Position numbers and translations under genes: made by a program. The notes under the pieces are model-generated. The model saw only the letters and a list, made by a program, of their open reading frames with translations, was not told the origin of the DNA and made no database searches. A stretch of DNA of 64,000 bases from JALZVT01 sp039029135 (GTDB taxonomy: Bacteria > Pseudomonadota > Gammaproteobacteria > Pseudomonadales > Azotimanducaceae), in contig JBCCGT010000008.1 in NCBI GenBank assembly GCA_039029135.1, forward strand, positions 1 through 64,000, written 5' to 3'. Position 1 is the stretch's first letter; each line of letters starts with the position of its first letter. Below, one piece after another: positions 7,604 through 16,131 of this stretch.

Positions 7604-8869
7604 TCAGCGCCCGAACTGCTCGTCTTTCGGGAACGCGCTGCCGCCTTGGAAGTGGCCTTCTGGGATCAAGAGCCCGCGCACCAGCGCCGCAAACGGGTGC
7701 TCGCTCGTCGTCAACGCCTGCGCGATCGCCTGCAGCGCCTCGCCCAGCGCGGTCTGCGAGAAGATCCACGCGGTCAGCGCGGCGTGATTAGGTGCGGCCT
7801 TTCCAGGCTGCGCCGCCACTGCCTCGTGATAGAACGTGCGCAGGTCGTCCGCCATGTGCCGAATCAACAGCGGCATCGGAAACGCCCACTCGATGCCCGC
7901 ATCGGGCGCCGTCGTCACCTCGCCGCCGTCCGCGATCTCGCCGAACGCGCGCGCGAGCAGCGCGTACTGATCGGGGGCCGCGCCGCTGACGCCGAACAGC
8001 GTGCGGCCGCGCGCGCTGCGGGTCTCGGACGCCCAGGGTGCGAGGCGCAGCACCTCTGCTTCCAGCCTGGCCGCGATCGTATCCTCGACCGGCGCATCGA
8101 AACTCACGGGACACACCCAGCTATCCGGCGTCGCCTCCTCGGGTGCCTCGAGCGGATAGTCCTCGATCGTCGGTTCGCTCGCGGTAGCCAGCATGCCGAG
8201 CGCGCTGCGCATGACCGCCTTTTGAAACTCGGCGTCGCCGGCGCTGCCCAGCGGTCGCCCGAGCGCAAAGGGCACCCACAGCGCGCGCGGTGGCCGCACC
8301 GCCTGCGTCTGTTCGCGGATCAGGCTGATCGACGCGGTCGCGACGCCGGCCCGCTCGATGTAGTTCGCCAGGGCGCCCACGGCGCCCGTGCAGATGGGTC
8401 AGACCGGAATCAGCAGGGCGACGTCGACCTCGTCGCGGGCGAGCAACGCGCCGACCTCCTCGCCCGTCGAGCGCAGCACCTCGTGATTCGGCTGTGCGCC
8501 CATGAAGCTGTAGTGCCACTGCGACAGCCCTCCGATCTCGCCGTCGGACGCCATCTCACGCAGCCGATCCAGCGGAAACCACAGGTTCGGGTCCTGCTGA
8601 AAACCGCTGCGGTCGAAGTTGGTGCTGATGTGCGACATCACGACGTCCGCGAAGTCCACGTCCTGGGGCAGCAGGCGGTAGTCGACCGCGCCGACGCTGA
8701 ACGGCGCGTCGCCGCGTCGGTGCAGACCGGCGGTGGAGACGATCGCGACCTTGGCGTCGCGCAACGGCGGCGGCGTGATCCAGGGCGCGGGTTCGACGGG
8801 CGTCATTGCCTCGGCGCGGGCGCGCATGTGCTTGGCCTCGGCCGGGTGGAGATCGGTTAAGCGAACCAT
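7604..8869 (-). CDS. Selenoprotein B of the glycine/betaine/sarcosine/D-proline reductase family (Sec at in-frame TGA)
   Basis: One frame runs from ATG 8869 (AGGAGA upstream) to 7604, interrupted only by TGA at 8399-8401. Read through, it gives 421 residues, near the GrdB length (~436). The junction reads LLIPVUPICTGAVGALANYI, with U157 and C160 forming the U-x-x-C redox motif of this family. Upstream, AIVSTAGLHRRGDAPFSVGA and SHISTNFDRSGFQQD, and downstream, ISLIREQTQAVRPPRALWVP, are family landmarks and continue smoothly across the TGA. A GC hairpin follows the TGA (8371-8387). In clostridia GrdB binds substrate in glycine reductase; these solitary proteobacterial homologues, without GrdA/GrdC, have no assigned reaction. 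selABCD/tRNA-Sec are not in the window. A nonsense mutation is the alternative. Confidence 0.85.
8371..8387 (-). promoter_or_regulatory. SECIS-like hairpin immediately downstream of the Sec codon
   Basis: On the minus strand GGGCGCC (8387-8381), loop GTG (8380-8378), GGCGCCC (8377-8371) form a perfect 7 bp stem. The stem starts 11 nt after TGA and the loop lies 18 nt after it, with G first in the loop. That placement agrees with bacterial SECIS elements as I recall the consensus (loop 16-37 nt from UGA, G in the first two loop bases). GC-rich coding DNA forms hairpins easily, so this is supportive rather than decisive. Confidence 0.6.
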
Positions 8870-9017
8870 GGGGTTTTGTCTCCTGTTGCGACACCGCGGC
8901 GGCGTCACCGCGATCATACGTCGCGGTCGCCGGTGGCGGAAACAACAGGCGACTGAGCGCGGCGATAGCGGTTAGTCTTGATCGCTATCGATTACGCGCC
9001 GCACAGGGAGACCAGAC

Positions 9018-9827
9018 ATGTCTAATGATTCAACGAGCCCGGAGTTCATCACTCTGGACGCCGCCGCCGCCATGACCAGCGGCACCCGTGTCACCTTCAT
9101 TCCCGGCATTCCGGCCATCTATTCCGAGGCGCTGAAGAACATCTGCTACGTCAAGGGCATTCCGCTGACGCGCGTGCTGCATCCGTTCATGGGGGTCGAC
9201 AAGACGACCGGTGAAGATCGCCAGGCGCGGCTGTACGAACTGACGAGCCAGTCGAGCCTGCCGACGATGCTGCACGACGACGAACGGCCGCGCAGCGTTT
9301 GGATTGAACAGCTGTCGCTTGCGGAGCGGATCGGCGCGGCGGATGCGCCCGCGCTGCTGCCCGCCGATCTCGAACAGCGCGCCGAAATGCTGGGCCTGTG
9401 CGCCGTGATCCTCGGCGAGGACGGGCTGGTCTGGAACATGCGGATTCTCAGCGACGGGCCGCTGGCCCGAAAGTACGGCTACAGCGAGACGGCGAGTGCG
9501 GCAGCACCCGCGAAGATCGGCGAGGCGCTAGGGATGATCGCACGCAGGCTCGATGCCCAGGCCGAGCGCGGCGTGCCCTATCTCGTGGGAGACGCGCTGA
9601 GCGCGGTCGACGTTTACTGGGCGACCTGCAGCAACGTCATCCTGCCGGCGCCGCCGGAGCTCATGCCGCGCACTAAGCAGAACGACGGCATGGTGAAGTT
9701 CTTCGCGGCGAACGGCCAGATCCCGGAGGTGGCCGCGGCCATGACGCCGCGGATCGCCGAGCACCAGCGCTACATCATGACGACCTACTGCGAAACGCCC
9801 GCCGTGTTGGGGGGCGATCCGCTGTAA
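9018..9827 (+). CDS. Glutathione S-transferase-like protein
   Basis: 269 residues with a thioredoxin-like N-terminal half (VTFIPGIPAIYSEALKNICY, then the cis-Pro region near SSLPTMLHDDERPRS) and an all-helical C-terminal half ending with VPYLVGDALSAVDVYWATC, the GST C-terminal signature with the conserved Asp. There is no obvious N-terminal CxxC, so a Ser/Tyr-type or non-catalytic member is possible. GGGAGACCAGAC precedes the ATG. It is divergent from the selenoprotein gene, 148 bp apart, and is followed by a hairpin terminator. A role in conjugation or thiol chemistry alongside the selenoprotein is possible but unproven. Confidence 0.78.
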   Translation: MSNDSTSPEFITLDAAAAMTSGTRVTFIPGIPAIYSEALKNICYVKGIPLTRVLHPFMGVDKTTGEDRQARLYELTSQSSLPTMLHDDERPRSVWIEQLSLAERIGAADAPALLPADLEQRAEMLGLCAVILGEDGLVWNMRILSDGPLARKYGYSETASAAAPAKIGEALGMIARRLDAQAERGVPYLVGDALSAVDVYWATCSNVILPAPPELMPRTKQNDGMVKFFAANGQIPEVAAAMTPRIAEHQRYIMTTYCETPAVLGGDPL

Positions 9828-9840
9828 GCACGCGTATGAC

Positions 9841-9861
9841 GGCTCGCCCGACCGGCGAGCC
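9841..9861 (+). terminator. Hairpin terminator after the GST-like gene
   Basis: GGCTCGCC (9841-9848) and GGCGAGCC (9854-9861) form a perfect 8 bp stem with a 5 nt loop, 13 bp after the stop codon. Only a short T-poor tail (TTGTCC) follows, so termination may be incomplete or factor-assisted. Confidence 0.6.
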
Positions 9862-9958
9862 TTGTCCGTCAATACGAAACACCGGCTCAGGGGTGTCCTG
9901 CACGTTCGGCAAAGCTCGGCCATAATCGGGGTCTCAGCGATCAGGGGAGAACATCGCT

Positions 9959-10828
9959 ATGAATGTCGCCGCAGAGACCCAACCGGCGCTACCGCGCACC
10001 GACTACGAGCACTTCCACATTCGCACGCTGACGCCGCACATCGGCGCCGAAGTGCAGGACATCGACCTCAGCCGGCCGCTAACCGATGCGCAGCTCGTCG
10101 CGCTGCGGCAGGCCTGGATCGACTGGAAGCTGCTGGTGTTTCGCGAGCAGACGCTGACGCGCGATCAGCACAAGGCCTTCGGCCGGCGCTTCGGTGACCT
10201 GCACGTACACCCGATGACCGAGCGCCATCTCGACGACAATGAGATCCTCACCATACGCACAACGGCGAAGTCGCCTTATACAGCGGGCGACGCGTGGCAC
10301 ACCGACGTCACCTGCGATGCGGTGCCGCCGATGGGCTCGATGCTATATGTCACCGAGACGCCCGAGTGCGGCGGCGGGGATACACTGTTTGCCGATATGT
10401 ATCTCGCCTACGAGCTGCTGTCGGAATCGATGCAGAACTATCTGGCGACGCTCACGGCCGTGCACGACGGCGCGAAGCCGTATGTCGGCTCATACAAGTC
10501 GACGCCGCCCGAGGGCGGCTATCCGCGCAACGAACACCCGATCGTCGTCACGCACCCCGAGAGCGGACGCAAACTGCTGTACGTCAACTCCGGATTTACG
10601 ACCCACATCAAGGGTTTGCGCAAGCCCGAGTCCGAGGCGCTGCTGAACATGCTGTACCGGCACATCGACTCGACGCCCAAGCTCTACTGTCGGGTGGAGT
10701 GGCGGCCGGGCACCCTGACCTTCTGGGACAACCGCTGCACCCAACACCACGCCGTGTGGGACTACTACCCGCACTCGCGCTACGGCGAGCGGGTGTCGGT
10801 GGTCGACGGGCGAGCGCCTGCGGCCTGA
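9959..10828 (+). CDS. TauD/TfdA-family Fe(II)/2-oxoglutarate dioxygenase
   Basis: 289 residues. H114-T-D116 in WHTDVTCD and H263 in WDNRCTQHHAV are the facial triad; an Arg in the following YPHSRYGERV segment would bind 2-oxoglutarate. The N-terminal LTPHIGAEVQDIDLSRPLTD is the standard TauD opening. Members hydroxylate next to sulfonate, phenoxyacetate, sulfate-ester or carnitine-type groups. A good ribosome site (GGGGAGAACATCGCT) precedes the ATG. It is isolated between a GST-like gene and a convergent gene, so context does not fix the substrate; sulfonate or sulfate-ester cleavage would fit the sulfatase elsewhere in the window. Confidence 0.9.
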   Translation: MNVAAETQPALPRTDYEHFHIRTLTPHIGAEVQDIDLSRPLTDAQLVALRQAWIDWKLLVFREQTLTRDQHKAFGRRFGDLHVHPMTERHLDDNEILTIRTTAKSPYTAGDAWHTDVTCDAVPPMGSMLYVTETPECGGGDTLFADMYLAYELLSESMQNYLATLTAVHDGAKPYVGSYKSTPPEGGYPRNEHPIVVTHPESGRKLLYVNSGFTTHIKGLRKPESEALLNMLYRHIDSTPKLYCRVEWRPGTLTFWDNRCTQHHAVWDYYPHSRYGERVSVVDGRAPAA

Positions 10829-10864
10829 GTAGCGCCTACCCCCGGCTGCGCTGAATTCGCGCGG

Positions 10865-11644
10865 CTAGTCGGGTGCCCAGGCGTGGGAAAAGTCGGCCGT
10901 GACGTCGTCGCGCCGCGCGAGTCCCGCGCGCAGATACTTGCCGCGCAGCAGTGCGAGATGCTCGCGACCGAACAAACCTCGCCGCTGTCCCGTCGCGTGG
11001 TCGGTGAACACGTAGTGGGGGGTGCCCACCAGGCCCTGTGATTCCGCATCGGCCACGATGTTCGCGAGGGCCGCCTCGCCCTCACCGCCGTCGCGAACGT
11101 AGTCGTCGAAGCCCGACAGATCCCCGCCAACCTCGGCGCAGGCTCCTTTTAGCTGTTGAGTTGAGGCGAGATCGAACGCCTGCCAGCCGGAACCCCAGCC
11201 GTGCAGATACACCTGCATGGCGAACGGCACCTCTAGCGCCTGCTTTTTCGCAAACAGCAGCGCGCGGTGGGCCAGCGCTGAATCCAGCAACCGCCGCGGG
11301 CTCTTGAAGGGCAGATTCTGTAGCGCCGCGTATTCGCGCGCGGCCGCGTAGTACATGCGCGCCTTGCGATCCGCGGCCGGCGTCGCCGGCTCGCGCCGCA
11401 TCTCGGGACCGACGCGCTTACTCACGCCCAGCGTCTCGTAGCTCAGCGTGTAAGGCAGCACGTTTACCGCGACCCGGAAGTCACGGGCGATCTCCAGAGT
11501 CGGGCGCACCGCGAGATAGGCGTGCGGCGACTTCAGATCGATGTACAGGTCCAGCGTGTCATCTGCCGGTTGGGCGAGCAGGGCTTGCCAGTCGGCAGCC
11601 CCTGCCATTATGCGGGCGGCTTGTCGCGCCGCATCGCCCGTCAT
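10865..11644 (-). CDS. DsbA-like thioredoxin-fold protein (HCCA isomerase-type)
   Basis: 259 residues. DLYIDLKSPHAYLAVRPTLE is the conserved opening of the DsbA/2-hydroxychromene-2-carboxylate isomerase family, with Ser in place of the CxxC (kappa-GST-like). The later DGGEGEAALANIVADAESQG and GTPHYVFTDHATGQRRGLFG segments match the helical insert and the cis-Pro region. HCCA isomerases act in naphthalene-type degradation, using glutathione, but the family is broad. It begins 5 bp after the amidohydrolase stop and is the third gene of a minus-strand operon with an SMP-30-like lipoprotein and an amidohydrolase. Confidence 0.82.
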   Translation of the reverse strand: MTGDAARQAARIMAGAADWQALLAQPADDTLDLYIDLKSPHAYLAVRPTLEIARDFRVAVNVLPYTLSYETLGVSKRVGPEMRREPATPAADRKARMYYAAAREYAALQNLPFKSPRRLLDSALAHRALLFAKKQALEVPFAMQVYLHGWGSGWQAFDLASTQQLKGACAEVGGDLSGFDDYVRDGGEGEAALANIVADAESQGLVGTPHYVFTDHATGQRRGLFGREHLALLRGKYLRAGLARRDDVTADFSHAWAPD

Positions 11645-11649
11645 CTCGA

Positions 11650-12651
11650 TTAGCCCAGCCGATACACTCGCGCCGCCGTGCCGCTGAACAGCGTCGCCTT
11701 CTCCGCCGCGCTGAAGCCCGCCGCGATCTTCTTCAGCGCGTTGTACAGCACCGGATAGCTGATCGAGGCCTTATCGACGGGGAAGTTGCTCTCCATCATG
11801 CAGCGCTCGACGCCGAAGTGTTCGATCGTGTGCAGATAGTGCGTGCGCTGCGCCGCCACGAACTCATCCGAGGTCGCCGGCGTGTCGCGCAGGTCCCAGC
11901 CGTAGCCATTGTCGGGCATCGCCATGCCGCCGATTTTGGCGACCACGTTCGGGCGCTTCGCGACTTCGGCGATGTCTTTCAGCCAGTTTTCGTAGATTTC
12001 CGCTTTCTGTTCCGCGTAGGGACCGACGCCCAGCGGCGTGCCGAAGTGATCGAGCACCATCGTCGTGTCGGGCGCCGCGTCGGCCATCGCCGCGAAGTCC
12101 GTTAGCTGATCGTGGTACAGCCAGCAGTCATAGCTGTAGCCAAGCGCGCCCAGTCTGCGCAGCCCCTGCAGAAACTGCGGATCCTGGGCGAGCCCCGCCG
12201 GGTGACGGCCGGGGATGGTCAGCGCCTCAAAGTGTTCGGCGCGCGAGATCGAATGGCGGATGCCGCGGAACAGGCCCTTGCCCGCCTCGTCGTGGGCCTG
12301 CAGCACCTCCTCGACGGTGTCGCCCAGCGCGAGATTCGCGTGGCCGACGATACCGGCGATCGTCGCGCCGTCGCCCTGTGCGCTCGCGGCAGCGATGCGC
12401 TGCACGAACTCGGTCTCGCCGACGGGCCGCAGATGTTCGGGGCCGTCTTCTTTGTAGCTGGCACGACACTCGACGAATACGGTGTGCGTGACGTTGTGGC
12501 CCGATTCGGTATCGGCCCACAGGTCGTCCAGCACATAGCGCATGCCGGGTCGCTCCCACAGATGATGATGGGGATCGATGATCGGCAGATCCGGCTCGAC
12601 GATGGGTTCACTAACCTGATCGAGCCACGCGGTGGTTTTAGGGTCTTGCAT
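11650..12651 (-). CDS. Amidohydrolase family 2 (metal-dependent TIM-barrel hydrolase)
   Basis: 333 residues from ATG 12651 (MQDPKTTAWL). PIIDPHHHLW (His28-His30) is the metal-binding entry of the amidohydrolase-2 family, which includes lactone hydrolases (LigI, 4-sulfomuconolactonase) and decarboxylases. MVLDHFGTPLG and CMMESNFPVDK give the later His and Asp ligands. The frame is open far upstream, but that extension overlaps the SMP-30 gene and has no family similarity, so it is excluded. Clustered with an SMP-30/lactonase-like protein, lactone or ring-cleavage-product hydrolysis is a sensible guess. Confidence 0.88.
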   Translation of the reverse strand: MQDPKTTAWLDQVSEPIVEPDLPIIDPHHHLWERPGMRYVLDDLWADTESGHNVTHTVFVECRASYKEDGPEHLRPVGETEFVQRIAAASAQGDGATIAGIVGHANLALGDTVEEVLQAHDEAGKGLFRGIRHSISRAEHFEALTIPGRHPAGLAQDPQFLQGLRRLGALGYSYDCWLYHDQLTDFAAMADAAPDTTMVLDHFGTPLGVGPYAEQKAEIYENWLKDIAEVAKRPNVVAKIGGMAMPDNGYGWDLRDTPATSDEFVAAQRTHYLHTIEHFGVERCMMESNFPVDKASISYPVLYNALKKIAAGFSAAEKATLFSGTAARVYRLG

Positions 12652-12710
12652 GTTGTGCGTCCGTGTCTGTTGCGCGTGTCTGTTGTGTTGTGCGATGTAT
12701 TTGCGGCGGG

Positions 12711-13904
12711 CTACAGCTCGACGCTGACGATCCGGTCGCCGTGGGCCGAGCCCAGATAGATTCGATCGCCGACCCGCAGCGCGACGGTGGCGTAACCCAT
12801 CGGCGGACCGTCGTGATCCAGGATCACTTCGCCCGCGAGCGTATCGGGGTCTGCTTTCACGATCTGGAACGGCAGCAAGCAGGGACCCTGGGTCACCAGC
12901 GTACAGACCTGGCCGATCGGGTCGTGTTTGTGGGAGGCGATCCATATCGAGCCGTCGTCCGCCACCGTCACATTGTCGGGCTGCGATACGTTGATGCGGC
13001 CGGTGCGTTCGTTTGTGTCGAGATCCAGCGCGAAGGTTCTGCCACCGATATACGCGTTGACGAACAGCGTGCTGTCGTCGGCATTCAACGCGAGACCGTT
13101 TGGCATCACGTCGTCCGTGTTCGGCAGCTTGCTGAATCCGCCCGCTGCAGACCATGCCCAAACCCAGCCGGTGGGCTTGCCTGCGAGCAGCTGGGTCACC
13201 GTATCTTCGAAGGTGACCGACTTGTCCCACATGTGGGTGGCATAGAAACCGCCGTCGCGCCGCGCCGCCACGTCGTTGATGAAGGGATCGCCCGGCGGCA
13301 GGGCGCAACCGCGCCAGCTCAGATCGCCGTCTTGCGCCACCGCGAAAAACTCGATGGACTCGCGCTCGCCGTGATTCACCACCAGCAGCGCGGTCGCGCC
13401 GTCGTCGCGAACCACCAGATCGATGCCATGGGGACTGAGAGCGGCGGCCTCCGGCGCCGGACAGTCGGCATCACCCCAGGCGTCACCCGCGCGGTTCCAG
13501 TCGATAGTGAGCGTCTCGCGGCCTCCGGTGGTCGTGTTCAGCAGCGACAGCTTGCCTGGCGTGTCGGCCATGAACTCGCCCATCTCGCTGACGATCAGCA
13601 GATCGGTGCCGGGTATCTGCACCAGGTCTTCGGGGTTTTGGTAACCGCAGTGCGCGGTCATGCCGCCGACGGTCGCGCAGTCCAGCAGGTCTGTTGCGAC
13701 GGTCGGCTGCGGCAGATTCGATCCCGCGGCGAACACCTCGCGTTCGTAGACGTTAGACGCCGCCCTGTCGCCCCTGTGCCCCTGCACGTCATCGGGCTGC
13801 GGCGCCGAGGCCTGTTCACCGCCGCTACAGGCGGTCAGCAGCAGGCCCAGTCCGCAGCCGAGCAGTAGATGCCTGATCGGCACTTGTCCGCGCGAGTTTC
13901 GCAT
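12711..13904 (-). CDS. SMP-30/gluconolactonase-like beta-propeller lipoprotein
   Basis: 397 residues from ATG 13904, which has GGGGGA 6 bp upstream (a second ATG lies six codons earlier). HLLLGCGLGLLLTAC with lipobox LTAC (Cys26) predicts a lipoprotein. The mature part repeats the propeller pattern, for example ALSPHGIDLVVRDDG, NGLALNADDSTLFVNAYIGG and VADDGSIWIASHKHDP, close to SMP-30/LRE six-bladed propellers that hydrolyse lactones in a Ca- or Zn-dependent way. It is first in a minus-strand operon with the amidohydrolase and DsbA-like gene. Periplasmic or outer-membrane location is inferred from the lipobox. Confidence 0.82.
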   Translation of the reverse strand: MRNSRGQVPIRHLLLGCGLGLLLTACSGGEQASAPQPDDVQGHRGDRAASNVYEREVFAAGSNLPQPTVATDLLDCATVGGMTAHCGYQNPEDLVQIPGTDLLIVSEMGEFMADTPGKLSLLNTTTGGRETLTIDWNRAGDAWGDADCPAPEAAALSPHGIDLVVRDDGATALLVVNHGERESIEFFAVAQDGDLSWRGCALPPGDPFINDVAARRDGGFYATHMWDKSVTFEDTVTQLLAGKPTGWVWAWSAAGGFSKLPNTDDVMPNGLALNADDSTLFVNAYIGGRTFALDLDTNERTGRINVSQPDNVTVADDGSIWIASHKHDPIGQVCTLVTQGPCLLPFQIVKADPDTLAGEVILDHDGPPMGYATVALRVGDRIYLGSAHGDRIVSVEL

Positions 13905-14011
13905 TCGATATCCCCCATCCATTGCCCATTACTGAACCACTGATGGGTCCCGAAACTCAAGCCGTCGAGATGCGCCGTTCACCAAGCCGGTCTATCCTCA
14001 GGCCCTTGCCC

Positions 14012-14050
14012 GTCTAATGGGCCTGTCTAATGGGCCTGTCCAATGGGGCT
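14012..14050. repeat. Three tandem copies of a 13 bp repeat
   Basis: GTCTAATGGGCCT occurs at 14012-14024 and 14025-14037, and as GTCCAATGGGGCT at 14038-14050 (two mismatches). It sits in the intergenic region between divergent genes, 86 bp before the nitronate monooxygenase-like start. It could be an array of regulator half-sites or simple slippage. Confidence 0.75.
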
Positions 14051-14135
14051 GATTCCACGTGGCGCACACAGCCGCAGTGGGATGGACAGAAAGATCGCAG
14101 AGAGATCGTAAAGAGATCGAAAGAGGGAGAAGACA

Positions 14136-15275
14136 ATGCAGAGCAAACTGTGCGAAATGGTGGGCTGCGAGTTTCCGCTGGTGGCCTTCAGTCACTGCCG
14201 CGATGTGATCGCGGCCGTCAGCAAGGCCGGCGGCTTCGGCGTGCTCGGCGCGGTGGGGCACACGCCGGAGTCGCTCGAGGTGGAGCTGAGCTGGATCGAT
14301 GACAACATCGATGGCAAGCCGTATGGCGTTGACCTCATCGTGCCGACCAGCGTGGCGAATCGCGAGGGCACGCTGACGCCGGAGGAACTTGCCGAGCGCG
14401 TGCCGGAACAGCACAAGCGCCACGTCGAGAACATTCTCGCCGAGCACGGCATCGATACCGCCGGGCTCTGGGATCGCCGCATCAGTCAGGACTACGGCAG
14501 CGCCATGCGCGAGGACGGCGCCAGCGCCCAGCTTGAGGTCGCAATGCGTCATCCGATCAAGGCGGTCGTCAACGCGCTGGGTGCGCCGCCGCGCTTCATG
14601 GTCGACGCGGCGCGCGAGAAAGGCATCGTGGTGGGCGCGCTCACCGGTTCTCGCGAGCACGCGATGAAAAACGTCGAGGCGGGCGTCGATTTCCTGGTCG
14701 TCTCCGGCACGGAGGCCGGCGGTCACTGCGGCGAGATCTCGACCCTGGTGGTCGTGCCCGAAGTGCTGGACACGCTACAGCAGAATGACATGGAGGTGCC
14801 CGTGCTGGCCGCCGGCGGCATCGTCACCGGTCGCCAGATGGCCGCCTGCATGATGATGGGCGCGGCAGGCGTCTGGACGGGCTCGGTCTGGCTGACGACG
14901 ACCGAGGCCGAGACCCTGCCCAGCATCAAGGAGAAATTCCTCACCGCGAACTCGCGGCAGACGGTGCGGTCGAAGAGCCGGACGGGCAAGTACACGCGCC
15001 AGCTACGCTCGCCGTGGACGGATGCGTGGATGGATTCCGACGCGCCCGAGACGCTGCCGATGCCGTTTCAGGGACTGGTCAGCGGCCCGCCGCTGGCACG
15101 CATCGACAAGCTCGCCGAGTCCGGTCACACGGGCGCGAAGCAGCTTGCCACCTACTGGGTCGGGCAGGGCGTCGGGATGATGAACGAGTCGCTGTCCTCG
15201 CGCACGGTGGTGCAAAACTTCATGGAAGATTTCGCGAGCGCGTGGGAAGGCATGAAGGGCGTAATGGGCGAGTAA
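14136..15275 (+). CDS. Nitronate monooxygenase-like FMN enzyme (NPD family)
   Basis: 379 residues with the FMN TIM-barrel of the nitronate monooxygenase/2-nitropropane dioxygenase family: KAGGFGVLGAVGHTPE near the N terminus, VSGTEAGGHCGE (catalytic-type His about residue 199) and the phosphate-binding AAGGIVTGRQMAACMMMGAAG followed by VWTGSVWLTTTEAE. Members oxidise propionate-3-nitronate and related nitronates; many homologues are of unknown substrate. The leader upstream is purine-rich with GAGGGAGAAGAC before the ATG. It is convergent with a PhyH-type gene 10 bp away. Confidence 0.85.
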   Translation: MQSKLCEMVGCEFPLVAFSHCRDVIAAVSKAGGFGVLGAVGHTPESLEVELSWIDDNIDGKPYGVDLIVPTSVANREGTLTPEELAERVPEQHKRHVENILAEHGIDTAGLWDRRISQDYGSAMREDGASAQLEVAMRHPIKAVVNALGAPPRFMVDAAREKGIVVGALTGSREHAMKNVEAGVDFLVVSGTEAGGHCGEISTLVVVPEVLDTLQQNDMEVPVLAAGGIVTGRQMAACMMMGAAGVWTGSVWLTTTEAETLPSIKEKFLTANSRQTVRSKSRTGKYTRQLRSPWTDAWMDSDAPETLPMPFQGLVSGPPLARIDKLAESGHTGAKQLATYWVGQGVGMMNESLSSRTVVQNFMEDFASAWEGMKGVMGE

Positions 15276-15285
15276 CGGGCGCTGC

Positions 15286-16092
15286 TCAGATCACCGACTG
15301 CCCCGCCCGCAGATAGGGCATCCAGTCGTTTACCGGCGACGTGCGCCTCACGCCGTCGCCGTAGTCGACGCCCTTGTCCACGGTGCCGGCCGTGCAGCAG
15401 TGCCACACCATCGCGGCGCGAATCCCGCTTGATGCGTTGTCGGTCGAGCGATGCATCAGGTGGCTGTCGAATACCATCAGGTCGCCGGGCTGCAGCAGGC
15501 AGGGTTGGCTCGCGCCCATGTCGTGATCGGTGATCTCGACGTAGCCGTAGTTTGCGCCGGGTCGTCGATCGGGTTCGTGGCGGTGCACCGGCTCGGCCTG
15601 ACTGCCGGGCAGCACGTGCAGGCAGCCGTTTTCCAGCGTCGCCTCGGTGACGGCGAGCCACAGCCCGATGATCGGTCGCGCCGGCTCGAACGGAAAGTAG
15701 TAGGAGTCCTGATGCCAGGGCTGTCCCCAGGCGCCTGGGTTCTTAAAGATGAACTGCGATAGGAAGCAGTCGACCTCCGGGCCCAGCGCCGCGATGACGA
15801 TGCTCTGCAGGCGCGGGTCGCGCAGGAAGTCCGCGAACGCCGGGCGCCGATGCAGCTTGAAGATCTTCGATACCAGATCTTCCGGGTTGGCGCCGGAAAA
15901 ACCATCCTGCGACTCCGGCGCGACGTAGCAGGGGGAGACATCGGCGCCGTCCGCTGCCGCGCGGGCAATATCGATCACATCGCGCAGCATGCGCTCGCCG
16001 ATCTTTGGCGCTGCGAAGCCAGGAAACACCTGATAGCCCGGCGCGTCCTGCTGTCGCAGCGTGTCAGGCAGCGTTGTCAGTGACTCTTCCAT
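15286..16092 (-). CDS. Phytanoyl-CoA dioxygenase (PhyH)-family oxygenase
   Basis: 268 residues. H127-Q-D129 in QPWHQDSYYF and H214 in SHLMHRSTDN form the Fe(II) triad, and GIRAAMVWH has the Arg that binds 2-oxoglutarate. ENGCLHVLPGSQ is the family hallmark between them. Bacterial PhyH proteins hydroxylate a range of small molecules such as ectoine or natural-product intermediates. AAGGACAGCCG precedes the ATG. The SDR upstream on the same strand is 39 bp away and is likely cotranscribed, suggesting hydroxylation and alcohol oxidation in sequence. Confidence 0.88.
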   Translation of the reverse strand: MEESLTTLPDTLRQQDAPGYQVFPGFAAPKIGERMLRDVIDIARAAADGADVSPCYVAPESQDGFSGANPEDLVSKIFKLHRRPAFADFLRDPRLQSIVIAALGPEVDCFLSQFIFKNPGAWGQPWHQDSYYFPFEPARPIIGLWLAVTEATLENGCLHVLPGSQAEPVHRHEPDRRPGANYGYVEITDHDMGASQPCLLQPGDLMVFDSHLMHRSTDNASSGIRAAMVWHCCTAGTVDKGVDYGDGVRRTSPVNDWMPYLRAGQSVI

Positions 16093-16131
16093 CGGCTGTC
16101 CTTAGCGCCAGAAACTCTGAGTGGGCGAGGC

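Noticed and set aside
8399..8401. Nonsense mutation splitting a gene into a pseudogene pair
   Set aside because: Both halves are intact, the phase is kept, the TGA falls exactly at the family's redox U/C position, and a suitable hairpin follows. Selenocysteine explains all of this better.
7646..8860. Plus-strand open frame across the selenoprotein locus
   Set aside because: Arg-rich shadow with no motif. The minus-strand family match is unambiguous.
12652..13308. Upstream extension of the amidohydrolase frame
   Set aside because: It overlaps the SMP-30-like gene on the same strand in another frame and is Arg-rich without family similarity; ATG 12651 starts the recognised domain.
12663..13868. 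Plus-strand open frame opposite the SMP-30-like gene
   Set aside because: It lacks motifs and the minus strand has a lipobox and propeller repeats.
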